A DNA stretch of 64,000 nucleotides from Gammaproteobacteria bacterium (GTDB lineage: Bacteria > Pseudomonadota > Gammaproteobacteria > CAJXQU01): positions 62,001 to 126,000 of the forward strand of contig JALSRM010000043.1 in the NCBI GenBank assembly GCA_026984775.1, given 5' to 3'. This document shows, one piece after another, positions 8,619 through 18,679 of this stretch (position 1 is its first letter; each line of letters starts with the position of its first letter). Below the pieces are notes generated by a model. The model did no database searches and had not been told where the DNA came from. It saw nothing but the letters and a program-made list of their open reading frames with translations. The position numbers were made by a program, and so were the translations under genes.

Positions 8619-9269
8619 GTGGATAAACAATTCTGGCTGGAAAAATGGCAGAGGAATGAGATCGGATTTCACCAGGATGAAATCAATCCATGGTTGGTTA
8701 ACTATTGGGATCACCTAGCACTGAATCCAAGGGACAGGGTTTTCGTCCCACTCTGTGGAAAGAGTCTTGATATGTTGTGGTTGTGCTCAATTGGTCATGA
8801 TGTCATTGGTGTGGAGATCAGCCAGCGTGCAGTTGAAGACTTTTTTACCGAAAACAACCTGAAACCTGAGTGTTCTGATCAAGGAAAATTTATTCGATAC
8901 GAATCAGATAATCTTACGATTCTGTGTGGTGATTTTTTTGATCTTGAGAAAAACCACTTGAGGAACCCCAGGGCTGTTTATGACCGTGCCGCATTGATCG
9001 CATTGCCGGAATCATTGCGTAGACGATATATCGACCACCTGAACTCAATTCTGTCTCAGAAAACGGAGATTCTCTTGGTTACCCTGGAATATCCACCAGA
9101 TGAGATGGATGGGCCACCCTTTCCCGTAACAGAGGATGAAGTCAGGGAGCAGTTCTCCGACCGGGAAAAGATTAAAGTGTTGGGTGAGCAAGATGTACTC
9201 GACACGAGCCCCCGTTTCAAAGAAAGAGGGCTCACTTCACTGATCGAAAAAGCTTACCGGATCCTTTGA
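8619..9269 (+). CDS. tpm: Thiopurine S-methyltransferase family protein
   Basis: A 216-residue SAM-dependent methyltransferase of the TPMT family. The start DKQFWLEKWQRNEIGFHQ is the family's N-terminal signature. VFVPLCGKSLDMLWL (about 42-56) and VIGVEIS form the SAM site, and YDRAALIALPESLRRRY (about 120-136) is the second typical block. In bacteria such enzymes methylate thiopurines and also selenium and tellurium compounds; the natural substrate here is unknown. The GTG at 8619 is chosen because it gives the usual N-terminus. It lies 11 bases after gnnB and may be read through from the lipid A genes, without an evident functional link. Confidence 0.9.
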   Translation: MDKQFWLEKWQRNEIGFHQDEINPWLVNYWDHLALNPRDRVFVPLCGKSLDMLWLCSIGHDVIGVEISQRAVEDFFTENNLKPECSDQGKFIRYESDNLTILCGDFFDLEKNHLRNPRAVYDRAALIALPESLRRRYIDHLNSILSQKTEILLVTLEYPPDEMDGPPFPVTEDEVREQFSDREKIKVLGEQDVLDTSPRFKERGLTSLIEKAYRIL

Positions 9270-9291
9270 AAGCCCGGTCAGGCTGATCCGG
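9257..9291. terminator. Possible two-part stem-loop between convergent tpm and mutS
   Basis: A 7-bp inverted repeat (9257-9263 and 9285-9291) encloses a smaller 4-bp hairpin (9271-9274 with 9281-9284). It straddles the tpm stop codon and touches the mutS stop codon. There is no clear T tract on either side, so termination is plausible but not shown. Confidence 0.35.
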
Positions 9292-9292
9292 A

Positions 9293-11863
9293 TTATTGGG
9301 TCTTTATACTGCAGGAGACCAAAGATCTTTTCAGCTCATATAGTTTTTCTAGGGCCTCCTTAGGACTGAGTTCATCCGGTTCAATGGTGCGGAGTTTCTC
9401 AATGAGATCACTCAAGACACTTGGCGGTAACAGATCGAGCTGTTCTTTCTGCTCAGAAGGATGAAGAGTGGAATTGCGTTTCTCCAGTTGCTGCAGGCGG
9501 GTTTTTGCTTTTTCGATTACAATCCGGGGGACACCAGCAAGCTGGGCGACCTGGAGTCCATAGCTGCGGTTGGCCGGACCTTCCTTGACGGAGTGCATAA
9601 AGACGAGCTTGTCCTTATGTTCGATTGCATCGAGTCGGACATTGATCGCTTTTGGGTGAGTATCCGGAATCGAGGTCATTTCAAAGTAGTGAGTTGCAAA
9701 CAGTGTCCAGGCACGGATATCTTCGAGCAAATGGATCGCACTGGCCCATGCAAGGGAAAGACCGTCAAAGGTGCTGGTGCCACGTCCGATCTCGTCCATC
9801 AAGACGAGAGAGTTTTCAGTGGCATTATTTAGGATATTGGCGGTTTCGATCATTTCGACCATAAAGGTGGAACGGCCCGAAGCCAAATCGTCACTGGCAC
9901 CGATCCGTGTGAAGATACGATCGATAGGACCCATAATGGCCGATCGGGCAGGGACAAAACTGCCGCAATGGGCAAGCAGAACAATCAGGGCGGTCTGGCG
10001 CATGTAAGTGGATTTCCCACCCATGTTGGGCCCAGTGATAATCAGCATCTTGTGATCGCTGTCCATCATCAGATCATTGGGGATGAACGGAGCTTCCTGA
10101 ATCTGTTCGACCACAGGATGGCGGCCGGCTTCGATCCTGATCACTGGTTCATTGGTTAGCTCCGGCTGTGAAAAATCCAGCGTGACAGCCCGTTCTGCAA
10201 AACTGCAAAGTACATCGAGTTCGGAAAGTGACGTTGCGGTTTGCTTCAGTTCATCCGTATAGGCGGCGAGTTGATCGAGCAGATCGGCATAGAGTGATTT
10301 CTCCAGTGCCAATGCTTTCTCTCCCGCCAGCAACACCTTGTCCTCGTATTCCTTGAGTTCAGGGGTAATAAAACGCTCTGTCGTCTTGAGAGTTTGGCGA
10401 CGATGATAATGTTCCGGAACATTGTCGCTTTGCATTCGGCTTATCTCAATGTAATAGCCATGTACACGGTTATAACCCACTTTTAGAGTCGGGATCCCGG
10501 TTTCTTCACGTTCACGGCTCTCGATTTTTTGCAGATGGTCAGAGGCGTTTTTACTGATCTGGCGAAGCTCGTCGAGTTCAGTATGATAGCCTTCAGCGAT
10601 GACCCCGCCATCACGAATAAGTACAGGAGGTGTTTCGATAATGGCTTTTGAGAGGAGATGAACGATCTCCGGGAGTTCATTGATTTGATCATTGAGTTGC
10701 CTCAGTCTGGGGCTATCAAGTGCATCAAGCCGGTTTTTGATTTCGGGAAGGGCGTTCAGAGATGTGCGTAGTTGTGCAAGATCTCGGGGGCGGGCCGATT
10801 TCAATGCGATTCTGGTGCCGATCCGCTCCATGTCACTGATGGCACGAAACATTTCCTGCAGATCGCGATAGTGGTGATTGTCGATGAGAGTGGCTACAGC
10901 CTGCTGGCGCAGGCGGATGGTTTCATGATCACGTAGAGGTGCCTGTAGCCAGCGGGAGAGCATACGGCTGCCCATGCCTGTGATTGCCGTATCCATCAAA
11001 CGTACCAGTGAATGCTGATGCTCACCGGAAAGGCTGTCGATGATCTCCAGATTACGACGGCTGGCAGCATCGATAATGATCGTGTCTGAGTTCTGTTCTA
11101 TCTGTATCTGTGTTAGATGGGGAAGTGCAGTACGTTGTGTCTCCCGAGTGTACTGTAACAGGCTGCCAGCAGCAGCGGTGGTGGCAGGCAATTGATCGAT
11201 ACCAAAACCCTTGAGGTCGGTCACGCCGAAGTGTTCTTTCAGTTGGCGCTCAGCGCTGTCATGATCAAAGTACCAAGGAGGCAAGGTTGTGATCGTTGGT
11301 TTATTTTTCAAAAGAGAGAGAAGTGGTGAGTCTTCACTGACCAGAGTCTCCGCTGCCCGCAGGCGTTCCAGTTCGGTCAGTAATTCATCCTCTGAGTCCA
11401 ATGCCATGACGTGAAAACGACCGCTGCTCAGATCAACCCATGCAAGTCCAATACGATCCTGATGTTGGTGAATGGCGAGTAACAGATTGTCTTGTCGTTC
11501 ATTGAGCAGGGCCTCATCTGTAACCGTTCCCGGTGTGATGATGCGTGTAATACGGCGTTCGACAGGTCCCTTACTGGTTGCAGGATCACCGATCTGATCA
11601 CAGATGACAACGGATTCACCCATTTCTATCAGTTTTGCCAAGTAGTTTTCCACGGCATGCATAGGCATGCCAGCCATGGGGATCGGCTCTCCTGCAGACT
11701 GCCCACGTTGGGTCAATGCCAGACCCAGAAGCTCAGCGGCACGGCGAGCATCATCAAAAAAGAACTCATAAAAATCGCCCATCTGAAAAAACAGCAGCTT
11801 GTCCGGAAACTCCGCTTTGAAACGGAGGTATTGCTGCATGACAGGGGTGTGATCGGCGGTCAT
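9293..11863 (-). CDS. mutS: DNA mismatch repair protein MutS
   Basis: An 856-residue mismatch recognition ATPase. The mismatch-wedge motif is FYEFF near residue 32 (GDFYEFF). Connector, lever and clamp domains follow, and the ATPase has Walker [10 protein letters not shown] and Walker [17 protein letters not shown] with the signature segment GRSTFMVEM between. Length matches E. coli MutS. The start overlaps no other gene: it lies 2 bases after the stop of the CBS-domain gene in the same direction, so mutS appears to be the last gene of the DUF1538 operon, unless it has its own promoter inside the upstream genes. In many gammaproteobacteria mutS is next to fdxA or recA; here fdxA is 5 kb away. 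Confidence 0.97.
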   Translation of the reverse strand: MTADHTPVMQQYLRFKAEFPDKLLFFQMGDFYEFFFDDARRAAELLGLALTQRGQSAGEPIPMAGMPMHAVENYLAKLIEMGESVVICDQIGDPATSKGPVERRITRIITPGTVTDEALLNERQDNLLLAIHQHQDRIGLAWVDLSSGRFHVMALDSEDELLTELERLRAAETLVSEDSPLLSLLKNKPTITTLPPWYFDHDSAERQLKEHFGVTDLKGFGIDQLPATTAAAGSLLQYTRETQRTALPHLTQIQIEQNSDTIIIDAASRRNLEIIDSLSGEHQHSLVRLMDTAITGMGSRMLSRWLQAPLRDHETIRLRQQAVATLIDNHHYRDLQEMFRAISDMERIGTRIALKSARPRDLAQLRTSLNALPEIKNRLDALDSPRLRQLNDQINELPEIVHLLSKAIIETPPVLIRDGGVIAEGYHTELDELRQISKNASDHLQKIESREREETGIPTLKVGYNRVHGYYIEISRMQSDNVPEHYHRRQTLKTTERFITPELKEYEDKVLLAGEKALALEKSLYADLLDQLAAYTDELKQTATSLSELDVLCSFAERAVTLDFSQPELTNEPVIRIEAGRHPVVEQIQEAPFIPNDLMMDSDHKMLIITGPNMGGKSTYMRQTALIVLLAHCGSFVPARSAIMGPIDRIFTRIGASDDLASGRSTFMVEMIETANILNNATENSLVLMDEIGRGTSTFDGLSLAWASAIHLLEDIRAWTLFATHYFEMTSIPDTHPKAINVRLDAIEHKDKLVFMHSVKEGPANRSYGLQVAQLAGVPRIVIEKAKTRLQQLEKRNSTLHPSEQKEQLDLLPPSVLSDLIEKLRTIEPDELSPKEALEKLYELKRSLVSCSIKTQ

Positions 11864-11865
11864 CT

Positions 11866-12273
11866 TTATTGAATGATCTGTGATAATCCGTCCAGTACCA
11901 GTGATATCGGGCTGATCAGGCCAACAATCTTCTGATCTTCGATGACAAGGGCACGCACCAGATCATATTGTGCAAAAAGACGTGAGCAATACCGGATATC
12001 CATATCGGGATGAACTGTGATGACGGGCTTGTGCATGATCTCATACACATTCACACGTCCGGGCGAGCGGTCTTTACTCAGGACATGGCGGGCAATATCA
12101 CCGGCCAGGATCATGCCATACTCATCGTCTTTGTGGCGCTTATTGACCACCAGAACCGAGGTTTTGTTTTCCTGCATCATGGTGACAGCTTCAGCAACAG
12201 TCGCCACACCGTCGATGGTGATGAAAGCTGTTTTCATTACATCGCGGACACGAATAATTTTTTTGTCGTTCAT
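11866..12273 (-). CDS. Tandem CBS-domain protein of the DUF1538 operon
   Basis: A 135-residue protein made almost wholly of two CBS domains (about 8-65 and 75-133). The first has [25 protein letters not shown] and the second [20 protein letters not shown] pairs bind adenosine nucleotides and gate transporters or enzymes. Its start overlaps the PII-like gene stop by 4 bases (ATGA), so the two are translationally coupled. Together with that PII-like protein it is best read as a nucleotide-sensing regulator of the two DUF1538 membrane proteins encoded upstream. That partnership is inferred from gene order only. Confidence 0.87.
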   Translation of the reverse strand: MNDKKIIRVRDVMKTAFITIDGVATVAEAVTMMQENKTSVLVVNKRHKDDEYGMILAGDIARHVLSKDRSPGRVNVYEIMHKPVITVHPDMDIRYCSRLFAQYDLVRALVIEDQKIVGLISPISLVLDGLSQIIQ

Positions 12274-12620
12274 AACTCCTCCTTTATGACTTTGGTTAGA
12301 TCCCAGACTTGATGACGGACTCCGATGGCATCCTCCACGTCGATCTGAAATGCAATGCCGGTCCCTGGTTTGTCATCCAGCTCAGCAACGATGGCAATTT
12401 TTTCAAGTATTTTTCTGGCCATGTGCTCTTCCACCAACAGCAGAACGACATCACGTTGAGTCTCCAGCGTCAGGCCAAAAAAGGTTTTGGATTTGTTGAT
12501 TCCTTCCCCCCTGGCATTGCTGATTACGGTCGCTCCAGTTGCGCCCGCTTCGCGAGAGGTGTCGAGAACCAGTTCGGTTTTATCGTCTTCTACAAAGACC
12601 ACGATGAGTTTGAAACGCAT
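12270..12620 (-). CDS. PII-like regulatory protein of the DUF1538 operon
   Basis: A 116-residue PII-superfamily protein. The beta strand start MRFKLIVVFVEDD, the block GATGATVISNARGEG and the C-terminal segment GTGIAFQIDVEDAIG fit the ferredoxin-like PII fold. It has no T-loop tyrosine equal to GlnK Tyr51, so it should not be uridylylated. I take the ATG at 12620, preceded by AAGGAGGATTTTCAG; the longer open frame upstream runs into the preceding DUF1538 gene. It sits between DUF1538 proteins and the CBS protein, and PII-like proteins are known to control membrane transporters directly, so a gating role is likely. The ligand cannot be told from the sequence. Confidence 0.87.
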   Translation of the reverse strand: MRFKLIVVFVEDDKTELVLDTSREAGATGATVISNARGEGINKSKTFFGLTLETQRDVVLLLVEEHMARKILEKIAIVAELDDKPGTGIAFQIDVEDAIGVRHQVWDLTKVIKEEL

Positions 12621-12633
12621 CTGAAAATCCTCC

Positions 12634-13404
12634 TTATGATTTTCTGCTGGCTCGCCATTCGGCCAGCTGGGCATAACCCAGTACAGCAATAATAGGAAAT
12701 AAGCTGGCAAAGGCAATGAGGCCAAAGCCATCCAGTAATGGATTACGGCCGGGGACAGTAGAAGCTAGTCCCAGGCCGAGAGCTGTCACCAGAGGAACCG
12801 TCACTGTGGAGGTGGTGACACCTCCAGAATCATAGGCCAGACCGATAATCATTTTTGGAGCAAACAGGGTCTGGATGATGACTACAATATATCCTGCAAT
12901 GATATACATGTAGAGATCGGTACCACTGACAATTCGGTAAGCCCCCAAGGCGATGCCGAAGGCCACACCAAAGGAAACCGACAGACGCAACGGCCAGGAA
13001 CGAATGGCACCACCCGAGATCTCCTGTGCCTTGATCGCAACAGCCAGCAGCGAAGGTTCTGCCAGGGTCGTGGAGAACCCGATGCAGAAGGCAAAGGCAT
13101 ACACCCATCCGTAATCTTTCCAGTTCAGTATTTCTCTGGCCTGGATGAACTCCGGATGGGTGAGCTGGGTAGCCATCAATTTACCCAATGGGAACAGTGT
13201 AAGCTCTAACCCTTCTAGAAAGAGAGCGATTCCGATCAGGACATAAAAGAACCCTATGGCGATCTTTTTTGGATTACGCAGAGGTTTTCTGATGATCAGA
13301 AGTTGAAAGCCGATGATCGTGGCAGCAATGGGAAGTACATCACGTGTTGTTCCCATGACCGAGTGGCTAAAATGAACCCATAAGTTGATCAGAGTATCAA
13401 TCAT
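12634..13404 (-). CDS. umpB: DUF1538 membrane protein, UmpB-like
   Basis: A 256-residue multi-pass inner-membrane protein with six or seven hydrophobic segments. The DUF1538 patterns are clear: [23 protein letters not shown] near residue 60, [19 protein letters not shown] near 110 and the block [49 protein letters not shown] near the C-terminus. The preceding gene encodes a paralogue with the same blocks, and the two overlap by 4 bases. A two-component DUF1538 pair, UmpAB of Halomonas zincidurans, has been reported as a Na+(Li+,K+)/H+ antiporter; an equal function here is by family resemblance. The symbol is used in that sense. Confidence 0.82.
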   Translation of the reverse strand: MIDTLINLWVHFSHSVMGTTRDVLPIAATIIGFQLLIIRKPLRNPKKIAIGFFYVLIGIALFLEGLELTLFPLGKLMATQLTHPEFIQAREILNWKDYGWVYAFAFCIGFSTTLAEPSLLAVAIKAQEISGGAIRSWPLRLSVSFGVAFGIALGAYRIVSGTDLYMYIIAGYIVVIIQTLFAPKMIIGLAYDSGGVTTSTVTVPLVTALGLGLASTVPGRNPLLDGFGLIAFASLFPIIAVLGYAQLAEWRASRKS

Positions 13405-14135
13405 ATAATCATGCCATAGGCCATAACGAATATCATAGGAGTGAGAGAGGCGAAAGCAATGAGACCAAATCCATCGACCATCGGATTCCGCCCCTTGATG
13501 GATGAGGCCAATCCGACACCTAGTGCGGTAACCAGAGGTACGGTGATAGTTGAGGTGGTCACGCCCCCGGAATCATAAGCAATGCCGACAATTTCCGGGG
13601 GAGCAAAAATGGTCATGATGACAATGCCGGCATAGCCTGAAATGATCAGATAATGCAAAGGCCAACCGCGCAGGATCCGCAATACGCCGATCAGAATGGC
13701 CAGACCCACCGAAAGCGCGACAGTGAAGCGCAGGCCCAGTGCATAGTTTTCTCTGGCCTCTTTCGTGTCAAGGATCATCCCGCCAATGGCAGCCACATTG
13801 GCAGCTTCGTTGCCCACTGCGATCAACGCCGGTTCGGCAATGGTAGTGGCAAAGCCCAGGGCAAAGGCAAAAGCCAGCAACCAGGCAAGGTGCCCTTTCT
13901 TGGCGAAATCATAGGCCATGGACTCACCAATAGGGAAAAGTCCCTGCTCTAGTCCTTGGACGAAAAACGTCAAGCCCAAGACCACCAACAGAGTGCCCAA
14001 CAGTAAGTCGAGCAGATTCGGGATCGGTTGCTGAATAACCAGCAACTGGAAGATAGTGACTACGGTAAGTATGGGTGCCAGATCAAAAAAACTGCTGATC
14101 AATTGGCGGATAAAAGGGATTCGGGTCAGGCGCAT
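13401..14135 (-). CDS. umpA: DUF1538 membrane protein, UmpA-like
   Basis: A 244-residue multi-pass membrane protein, first gene of the operon. It shares with its neighbour the blocks [23 protein letters not shown] (about 45-67), [22 protein letters not shown] and [48 protein letters not shown], so the pair arose by duplication. Both likely form one heteromeric ion transporter of the UmpAB type. Conserved [10 protein letters not shown] and DSGGVTTST segments within predicted helices are candidates for the ion path. The ATG at 14135 has no clear ribosome binding site. It is divergent from htpG, with a 130-base shared promoter region. Confidence 0.82.
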   Translation of the reverse strand: MRLTRIPFIRQLISSFFDLAPILTVVTIFQLLVIQQPIPNLLDLLLGTLLVVLGLTFFVQGLEQGLFPIGESMAYDFAKKGHLAWLLAFAFALGFATTIAEPALIAVGNEAANVAAIGGMILDTKEARENYALGLRFTVALSVGLAILIGVLRILRGWPLHYLIISGYAGIVIMTIFAPPEIVGIAYDSGGVTTSTITVPLVTALGVGLASSIKGRNPMVDGFGLIAFASLTPMIFVMAYGMII

Positions 14136-14206
14136 CCGGCATGTTAAAAATTCTTTTTATTCAGGACAATGTTACCAATATAGCCTCAACATTTCATGAA
14201 AACGCT

Positions 14207-14235
14207 CTTGAAATCTCCAATCCCAGCCCCTAAAT
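14207..14235 (+). promoter_or_regulatory. Heat-shock sigma-32 type promoter of htpG
   Basis: CTTGAAA at 14207-14213 is followed after 13 bases by CCCCTAAAT at 14227-14235. This fits the RpoH consensus CTTGAAA / CCCCATNT with normal spacing. The predicted start of transcription is near 14241, which leaves a leader of about 27 bases before the htpG ATG at 14268. It also rules out the upstream in-frame ATG at 14196 as the true start. Confidence 0.75.
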
Positions 14236-14267
14236 TGCGTATTATTTTCCGAGGAGAACGATTCATT

Positions 14268-16154
14268 ATGTCTGTAGATGTAAAGAAAGAGACATTAGGT
14301 TTCCAGTCTGAAGTCAATCAATTATTGGATCTCATGATCCATTCCCTATATAGCAATCGCGAAATTTTCCTGCGTGAACTGATATCGAATGCATCAGATG
14401 CTTGCGACAAACTCAGGTTCGAGGCCTTGTCCAATGACGCCCTGTATGAAGGGGATTCTGATCTGAAAGTGATTGTCGAATATGACGAGAAGAAAAAAAC
14501 CATTACCGTTCGGGACAACGGTATCGGTATGACCCGGGACGAGGTGATCGAAAACATCGGAACGATCGCGAAATCCGGAACCAAAGAGTTTTTCGAATCC
14601 ATGACCGGTGACAAACAAAAAGACTCACAATTGATCGGCCAGTTTGGTGTGGGTTTCTATTCCAGTTTCATCGTTGCCGATAAGGTGACACTGGAGACTC
14701 GCAAGGCCGGTGTCCCGGAAGAAGAAGGGGTGCGTTGGGAATCCGATGGAAAGGGTGAATACACCATTGAGACCATCAAACGCAAGGAACGCGGTACCAC
14801 TATTACTCTGCATCTTCGGAAGGATGCCAAAGAATTTCTCAACGGGTACCGCTTGCGGGAGATCATCCGTAAATACTCGGATCATCTGAACCTGCCTGTC
14901 CTCATGCCCAAGGAACCGAGAGAAAAGGGAAAGGCAATCGAGTACGAGACCGTCAATTCAGCCAAGGCCTTGTGGGCACGTCCGAAAAAAGAGATCACGG
15001 ATGAGGAATACAAGGAGCTCTACAAGCACATCGCCCATGACTATGAAGATCCCATGGCCTGGGTCCACAACCATGTGGAAGGCAAGCTGGAATATACGAC
15101 CTTGTTTTATATTCCTGGCCATGCCCCTTTCGATCTGTGGGATCGCAACCATCCCCATGGGGTAAAACTCTATGTGCGCCGGGTCTTCATCATGGATGAT
15201 GCGGAACAGTTGATCCCGCCGTATCTCCGCTTTATTCGTGGTATTGTCGATACCAATGACCTGCCGCTGAATGTCTCTCGTGAAATCCTTCAGCACAACA
15301 AGATCATCGAAAAGATTAAGACCGCCTCGGTCAAAAAGATTCTGGGCATGATCGAGAAACTAACAAAGGGAGACCAATACAGCAAATTCTGGAAAGAGTT
15401 CGGCAAGGTGTTCAAGGAAGGGGTCATCGATGATACTGATAATCGGGAGCGTATCGCCAAACTACTGCGTTTCTCTACAACTTATGATGATAATGAAGAG
15501 CAGAAGATCTCTCTGGAAGAGTATGTCAGCAGAATGAAAGAAGGACAGAAACACATCTTCTATGTGGTTGGAGAGAGTTTTGAGACGGTGAAGAACAGCC
15601 CCCATCTTGAGATTTTCCGCGAAAAGGGAATCGAGGTATTGCTACTGTCTGATCCCGTTGATCAATGGATGGTCAACTACCTTACCGAGTTTGACGGCAA
15701 GCCGCTGAAATCTGTCACCAAGGGTGAGCTGGATGTCAGTGAGATCGATGAAGATAAAGACAAGAAAGCCGTAGAGAAGAAGGCAGGCGAATACAAAGAA
15801 GTTATCGAGCGGTTGCAAAAACTGCTGGAGGACAAGGTCAAGGAAGTGCGGATCACCCATCGATTGACCACATCACCAGCCTGTCTGATCGCGGACGAAC
15901 ACGACATGGAGGCCAATCTTCAACGTATTCTTCAGGCCGCGGGGCAGGAAGTTCCGGCCTCGAAGCGGATCTTGGAAATCAATCCCGAGCATCCCGTCTT
16001 GCAGCGCTTGAAGGAAGAAAAAGAGGAAAGCCGTTTCAACGACTGGGGGCGAATTTTGTATGATCAGGCTCTGCTCAGTGAGGGAGGGAAACTGGATGAT
16101 CCGGCAGGTTTTGTCCACCGGCTCAACGAACTGTTTATCGAGATGAGCAAATAA
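14268..16154 (+). CDS. htpG: Molecular chaperone HtpG (Hsp90)
   Basis: A 628-residue bacterial Hsp90. The N-terminal GHKL ATPase shows FLRELISNASDACDKLRFEAL, VRDNGIGMTRDEVIENIGTIAKSGTKEF and GQFGVGFYSSF. The middle domain has PLNVSREILQ with the catalytic-loop Arg near residue 340, and the C-terminal dimerisation domain ends in LNELFIEMSK. It is a cytosolic ATP-driven chaperone. The ATG at 14268 follows GAGGAGAACGATTCATT and lies just after a heat-shock promoter, so the gene is predicted to be RpoH controlled. A strong terminator follows it. Confidence 0.97.
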   Translation: MSVDVKKETLGFQSEVNQLLDLMIHSLYSNREIFLRELISNASDACDKLRFEALSNDALYEGDSDLKVIVEYDEKKKTITVRDNGIGMTRDEVIENIGTIAKSGTKEFFESMTGDKQKDSQLIGQFGVGFYSSFIVADKVTLETRKAGVPEEEGVRWESDGKGEYTIETIKRKERGTTITLHLRKDAKEFLNGYRLREIIRKYSDHLNLPVLMPKEPREKGKAIEYETVNSAKALWARPKKEITDEEYKELYKHIAHDYEDPMAWVHNHVEGKLEYTTLFYIPGHAPFDLWDRNHPHGVKLYVRRVFIMDDAEQLIPPYLRFIRGIVDTNDLPLNVSREILQHNKIIEKIKTASVKKILGMIEKLTKGDQYSKFWKEFGKVFKEGVIDDTDNRERIAKLLRFSTTYDDNEEQKISLEEYVSRMKEGQKHIFYVVGESFETVKNSPHLEIFREKGIEVLLLSDPVDQWMVNYLTEFDGKPLKSVTKGELDVSEIDEDKDKKAVEKKAGEYKEVIERLQKLLEDKVKEVRITHRLTTSPACLIADEHDMEANLQRILQAAGQEVPASKRILEINPEHPVLQRLKEEKEESRFNDWGRILYDQALLSEGGKLDDPAGFVHRLNELFIEMSK

Positions 16155-16175
16155 CCAGTTGTCAGTTTTTAAATA

Positions 16176-16208
16176 GAAAAAGGCCAGAGTTTTCTTTGGC
16201 CTTTTTTT
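16176..16208 (+). terminator. Rho-independent terminator after htpG
   Basis: A stem pairing AAAAAGGCC with GGCCTTTTT around an AGAGTTTTCTTT-type loop is followed by a run of T residues at 16202-16208. It lies 25 bases after the htpG stop codon. Confidence 0.85.
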
Positions 16209-16247
16209 CTGTCAGGATAAAACCTCAGGTTATTTCTACAGGATGTA

Positions 16248-17351
16248 ATGAACAAAGCCACTTCGCTCTACCTGGATCTGGTTCGCCTCAGTGCCGCACT
16301 GACCGTATTGGTCTACCACTTTGCCTATGAGCGCTTTTCAGGGGGAGGACTCCAATTCATCCGGGACTTAAAGCTCGGAAGCGATGCGGTGATCGTGTTT
16401 TTCGTTTTATCAGGCTATGTGATCGCATGGGTAGCGAGTGAACGGGATCGGGAACTGGAAGCATACGTGATCAATCGCCTGTCACGGTTGTGGTCCGTAG
16501 TGATCCCGGCATTGATCCTGACAGTCGTGGTCGATCAAATCGGTCTCCATCTTAATCCCAAGGCTTATGATGGCTGGTGGCATCAGGGAGAGTCTCCAAT
16601 TACCCGCACCTTGGCCAATCTGTTTTTTCTCAACGAACTCTGGTTTTATTCAATTCGCCCTTTTTCCAACGGCCCTTTCTGGTCGTTGGGGTATGAGTTC
16701 TGGTATTACGTGATCTTCGCTGCGGCATTTTTCTTCCAGGGCAGGACGCGGTTACTTCTGGTTCTCATCAGTGTGTTTATTGCCGGTCCCAAAATCCTTC
16801 TGCTGTTTCCGGTTTGGCTGTTTGGTGTCTGGGCTTGGCATTTCAATCACAAGCAGACATTGCCACCAAGGCTGGGCTGGTTTCTGTTCCTTCTTCCTGT
16901 TACCGGCTATGTCACCATCAAGATTTTCGACATCGACGGGCTTGCCCTAGAGTGGACCAATAGCTGGTTGAATGGACAGAATCCACGACACGTGCTGGGG
17001 TTTTCTGATGAATTTTTGATCAGTTATCTTTACGGTATTCTAATCGCAATGCACTTTATCGGTATCCATGCCATTGCACCGGCCATTGAGGAAAGGCTGA
17101 TCTCCTGGGAGAAGCTCATTCGATACTGGGCCGGGCTGACCTTCTCAATCTATCTACTGCACTACCCCTTGTTGCAGTTTCTGAGTGCAGTGCTTCCTGA
17201 AGATTGGCCACTCATCCCTAGGAATGTCATGGTGCTGATTATGACATTGGCCATCATTACCGTCGTAGGGAATCTAACAGAAAAGAAAAAGCATATCTTC
17301 AGGTACTGGCTACGATCAGTGATCAAACAGGGTAGAGCTCAGCTTTTATGA
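16248..17351 (+). CDS. Acyltransferase 3 family membrane protein
   Basis: A 367-residue integral membrane protein of the acyltransferase 3 (OafA/YrhL-like) family. It has about ten hydrophobic segments. Near the N-terminus it has LDLVRLSAALTVLVYHF with His24 as the probable catalytic His, then DAVIVFFVLSGYVIA, and a WSLGYEFWYYV block at about 143-153. The family moves acyl groups, often acetyl, onto sugars of LPS or exopolysaccharides or onto peptidoglycan. The partner glycan is not evident: the neighbours are htpG and phaA. No SGNH domain follows, so it is the short form. It has its own context, between a terminator and the phaA leader. Confidence 0.87.
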   Translation: MNKATSLYLDLVRLSAALTVLVYHFAYERFSGGGLQFIRDLKLGSDAVIVFFVLSGYVIAWVASERDRELEAYVINRLSRLWSVVIPALILTVVVDQIGLHLNPKAYDGWWHQGESPITRTLANLFFLNELWFYSIRPFSNGPFWSLGYEFWYYVIFAAAFFFQGRTRLLLVLISVFIAGPKILLLFPVWLFGVWAWHFNHKQTLPPRLGWFLFLLPVTGYVTIKIFDIDGLALEWTNSWLNGQNPRHVLGFSDEFLISYLYGILIAMHFIGIHAIAPAIEERLISWEKLIRYWAGLTFSIYLLHYPLLQFLSAVLPEDWPLIPRNVMVLIMTLAIITVVGNLTEKKKHIFRYWLRSVIKQGRAQLL

Positions 17352-17380
17352 ACACGGATGTGTGGAAAGTTGCAGGTATC

Positions 17381-17449
17381 TTTGATAGGCTGAAATTGCT
17401 GCTGTAGTTTTGGCAGCCAATAAAGAACACAACAAAAGACCCTATCAAA
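17381..17449 (+). repeat. Long inverted repeat in the phaA leader
   Basis: Perfect 9-base arms TTTGATAGG (17381-17389) and CCTATCAAA (17441-17449) enclose about 50 bases that hold a smaller imperfect hairpin (GCTGC...GCAGC, about 17399-17417). It ends 43 bases before the phaA start codon. It could be a structured 5' leader or an operator; the sequence does not decide. Confidence 0.4.
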
Positions 17450-17492
17450 CTAACAGTGAGCGTGTAGCGCCACTTACATCAGGAGTCCAAAA

Positions 17493-18674
17493 ATGGTAGA
17501 AAAAGTTGTCATCGTGGCAGCAGGCCGAACCCCAATAGGAAGCTTTCTTGGCTCGCTGTCCTCAATTCCTGCCCACTCTCTGGGCGCAAAGGTCATCAAA
17601 GGTCTACTGGACCAAACTGGCATCAAACCCGAGCAAGTGGATGAAGTCATACTTGGGCATGTGCTGACCGCCGGTACCGGCCAGAATCCTGCCAGACAGG
17701 CTGCCATAGAAGCCGGTATCCCTCATGGAGTACCTAGCATGACCATCAATAAAGTCTGTGGAAGTGGACTGAAAGCCCTTCATCTGGCTGCTCAGGCAAT
17801 AAAATGCGGCGATGCAGAGATTGTCATTGCCGGTGGTCAGGAAAATATGAGTTTGTCTCCTCATCTTCTTCCAAGATCCCGTAATGGTCAGAAAATGGGG
17901 GATTGGAAAATGCTCGATTCCATGATCAAGGATGGTTTATGGGATGCCTTTAACGATATCCATATGGGGAATACCGCGGAAAATATTGCCAAGAAATTCG
18001 GCATTTCCCGGGAAGAGCAGGATGAGTTTGCTGCTGCCAGCCAGAACAAGGCCGAAGCAGCGATCAAGGCGGGAAAATTCAAGGAAGAGATCATTCCCGT
18101 GGAGATTCCGCAACGAAAAGGAGATCCCGTTGTTTTTGATACGGATGAATTTCCACGTCCTGGCGTTACATCGGAATCCCTGTCCAAGATGCGGCCCGCT
18201 TTCGATCGGGAGGGTACAGTCACCGCTGGGAATGCGTCCGGCTTGAATGATGGTGCAGCTGCCGTCATCGTTATGTCAGAGAGCAAGGCCAAAGAACTTG
18301 GACTGGAGCCGTTGGCGACGATCGTGGCCTATTCCAGTGCGGGTGTGGATCCTGCGATTATGGGGACAGGTCCCATACCGGCAACCGAAAAATGCCTCGA
18401 CAAGGCGGGTTGGTCCGTGGACGACCTGGATCTGATCGAAGCCAATGAAGCATTTGCTGTCCAAGCCTTATCAGTCAACAAGGGATTGGATTGGGATCCA
18501 GAAAAGGTAAATGTCAATGGTGGTGCAATATCACTGGGGCACCCAATTGGAGCTTCTGGATGCCGTGTACTGGTAACTTTGTTGCATGAAATGAAGAGAA
18601 GAAATGCCAAAAAAGGTCTTGCCACCCTGTGTATCGGTGGGGGTCAAGGTGTAGCACTGGCCGTAGAGAGGTAA
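17493..18674 (+). CDS. phaA: Acetyl-CoA acetyltransferase (beta-ketothiolase) PhaA
   Basis: A 393-residue biosynthetic thiolase that condenses two acetyl-CoA to acetoacetyl-CoA. The nucleophile is Cys89 in [10 protein letters not shown]; the second catalytic pair lies in [19 protein letters not shown] and LCIGGGQG at the C-terminus. Length is normal. A ribosome binding site CAGGAG precedes the ATG. It is followed 5 bases later by phaB and then by phaR, which shows that it serves polyhydroxybutyrate synthesis. The polymer synthase gene phaC is not in this window. Confidence 0.96.
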   Translation: MVEKVVIVAAGRTPIGSFLGSLSSIPAHSLGAKVIKGLLDQTGIKPEQVDEVILGHVLTAGTGQNPARQAAIEAGIPHGVPSMTINKVCGSGLKALHLAAQAIKCGDAEIVIAGGQENMSLSPHLLPRSRNGQKMGDWKMLDSMIKDGLWDAFNDIHMGNTAENIAKKFGISREEQDEFAAASQNKAEAAIKAGKFKEEIIPVEIPQRKGDPVVFDTDEFPRPGVTSESLSKMRPAFDREGTVTAGNASGLNDGAAAVIVMSESKAKELGLEPLATIVAYSSAGVDPAIMGTGPIPATEKCLDKAGWSVDDLDLIEANEAFAVQALSVNKGLDWDPEKVNVNGGAISLGHPIGASGCRVLVTLLHEMKRRNAKKGLATLCIGGGQGVALAVER

Positions 18675-18679
18675 CAAAA

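Noticed and set aside
9293-14135. Functional link of mutS to the DUF1538 genes
   Set aside because: The genes are close together, but mutS function is well known and unrelated; shared transcription is the simplest reading.
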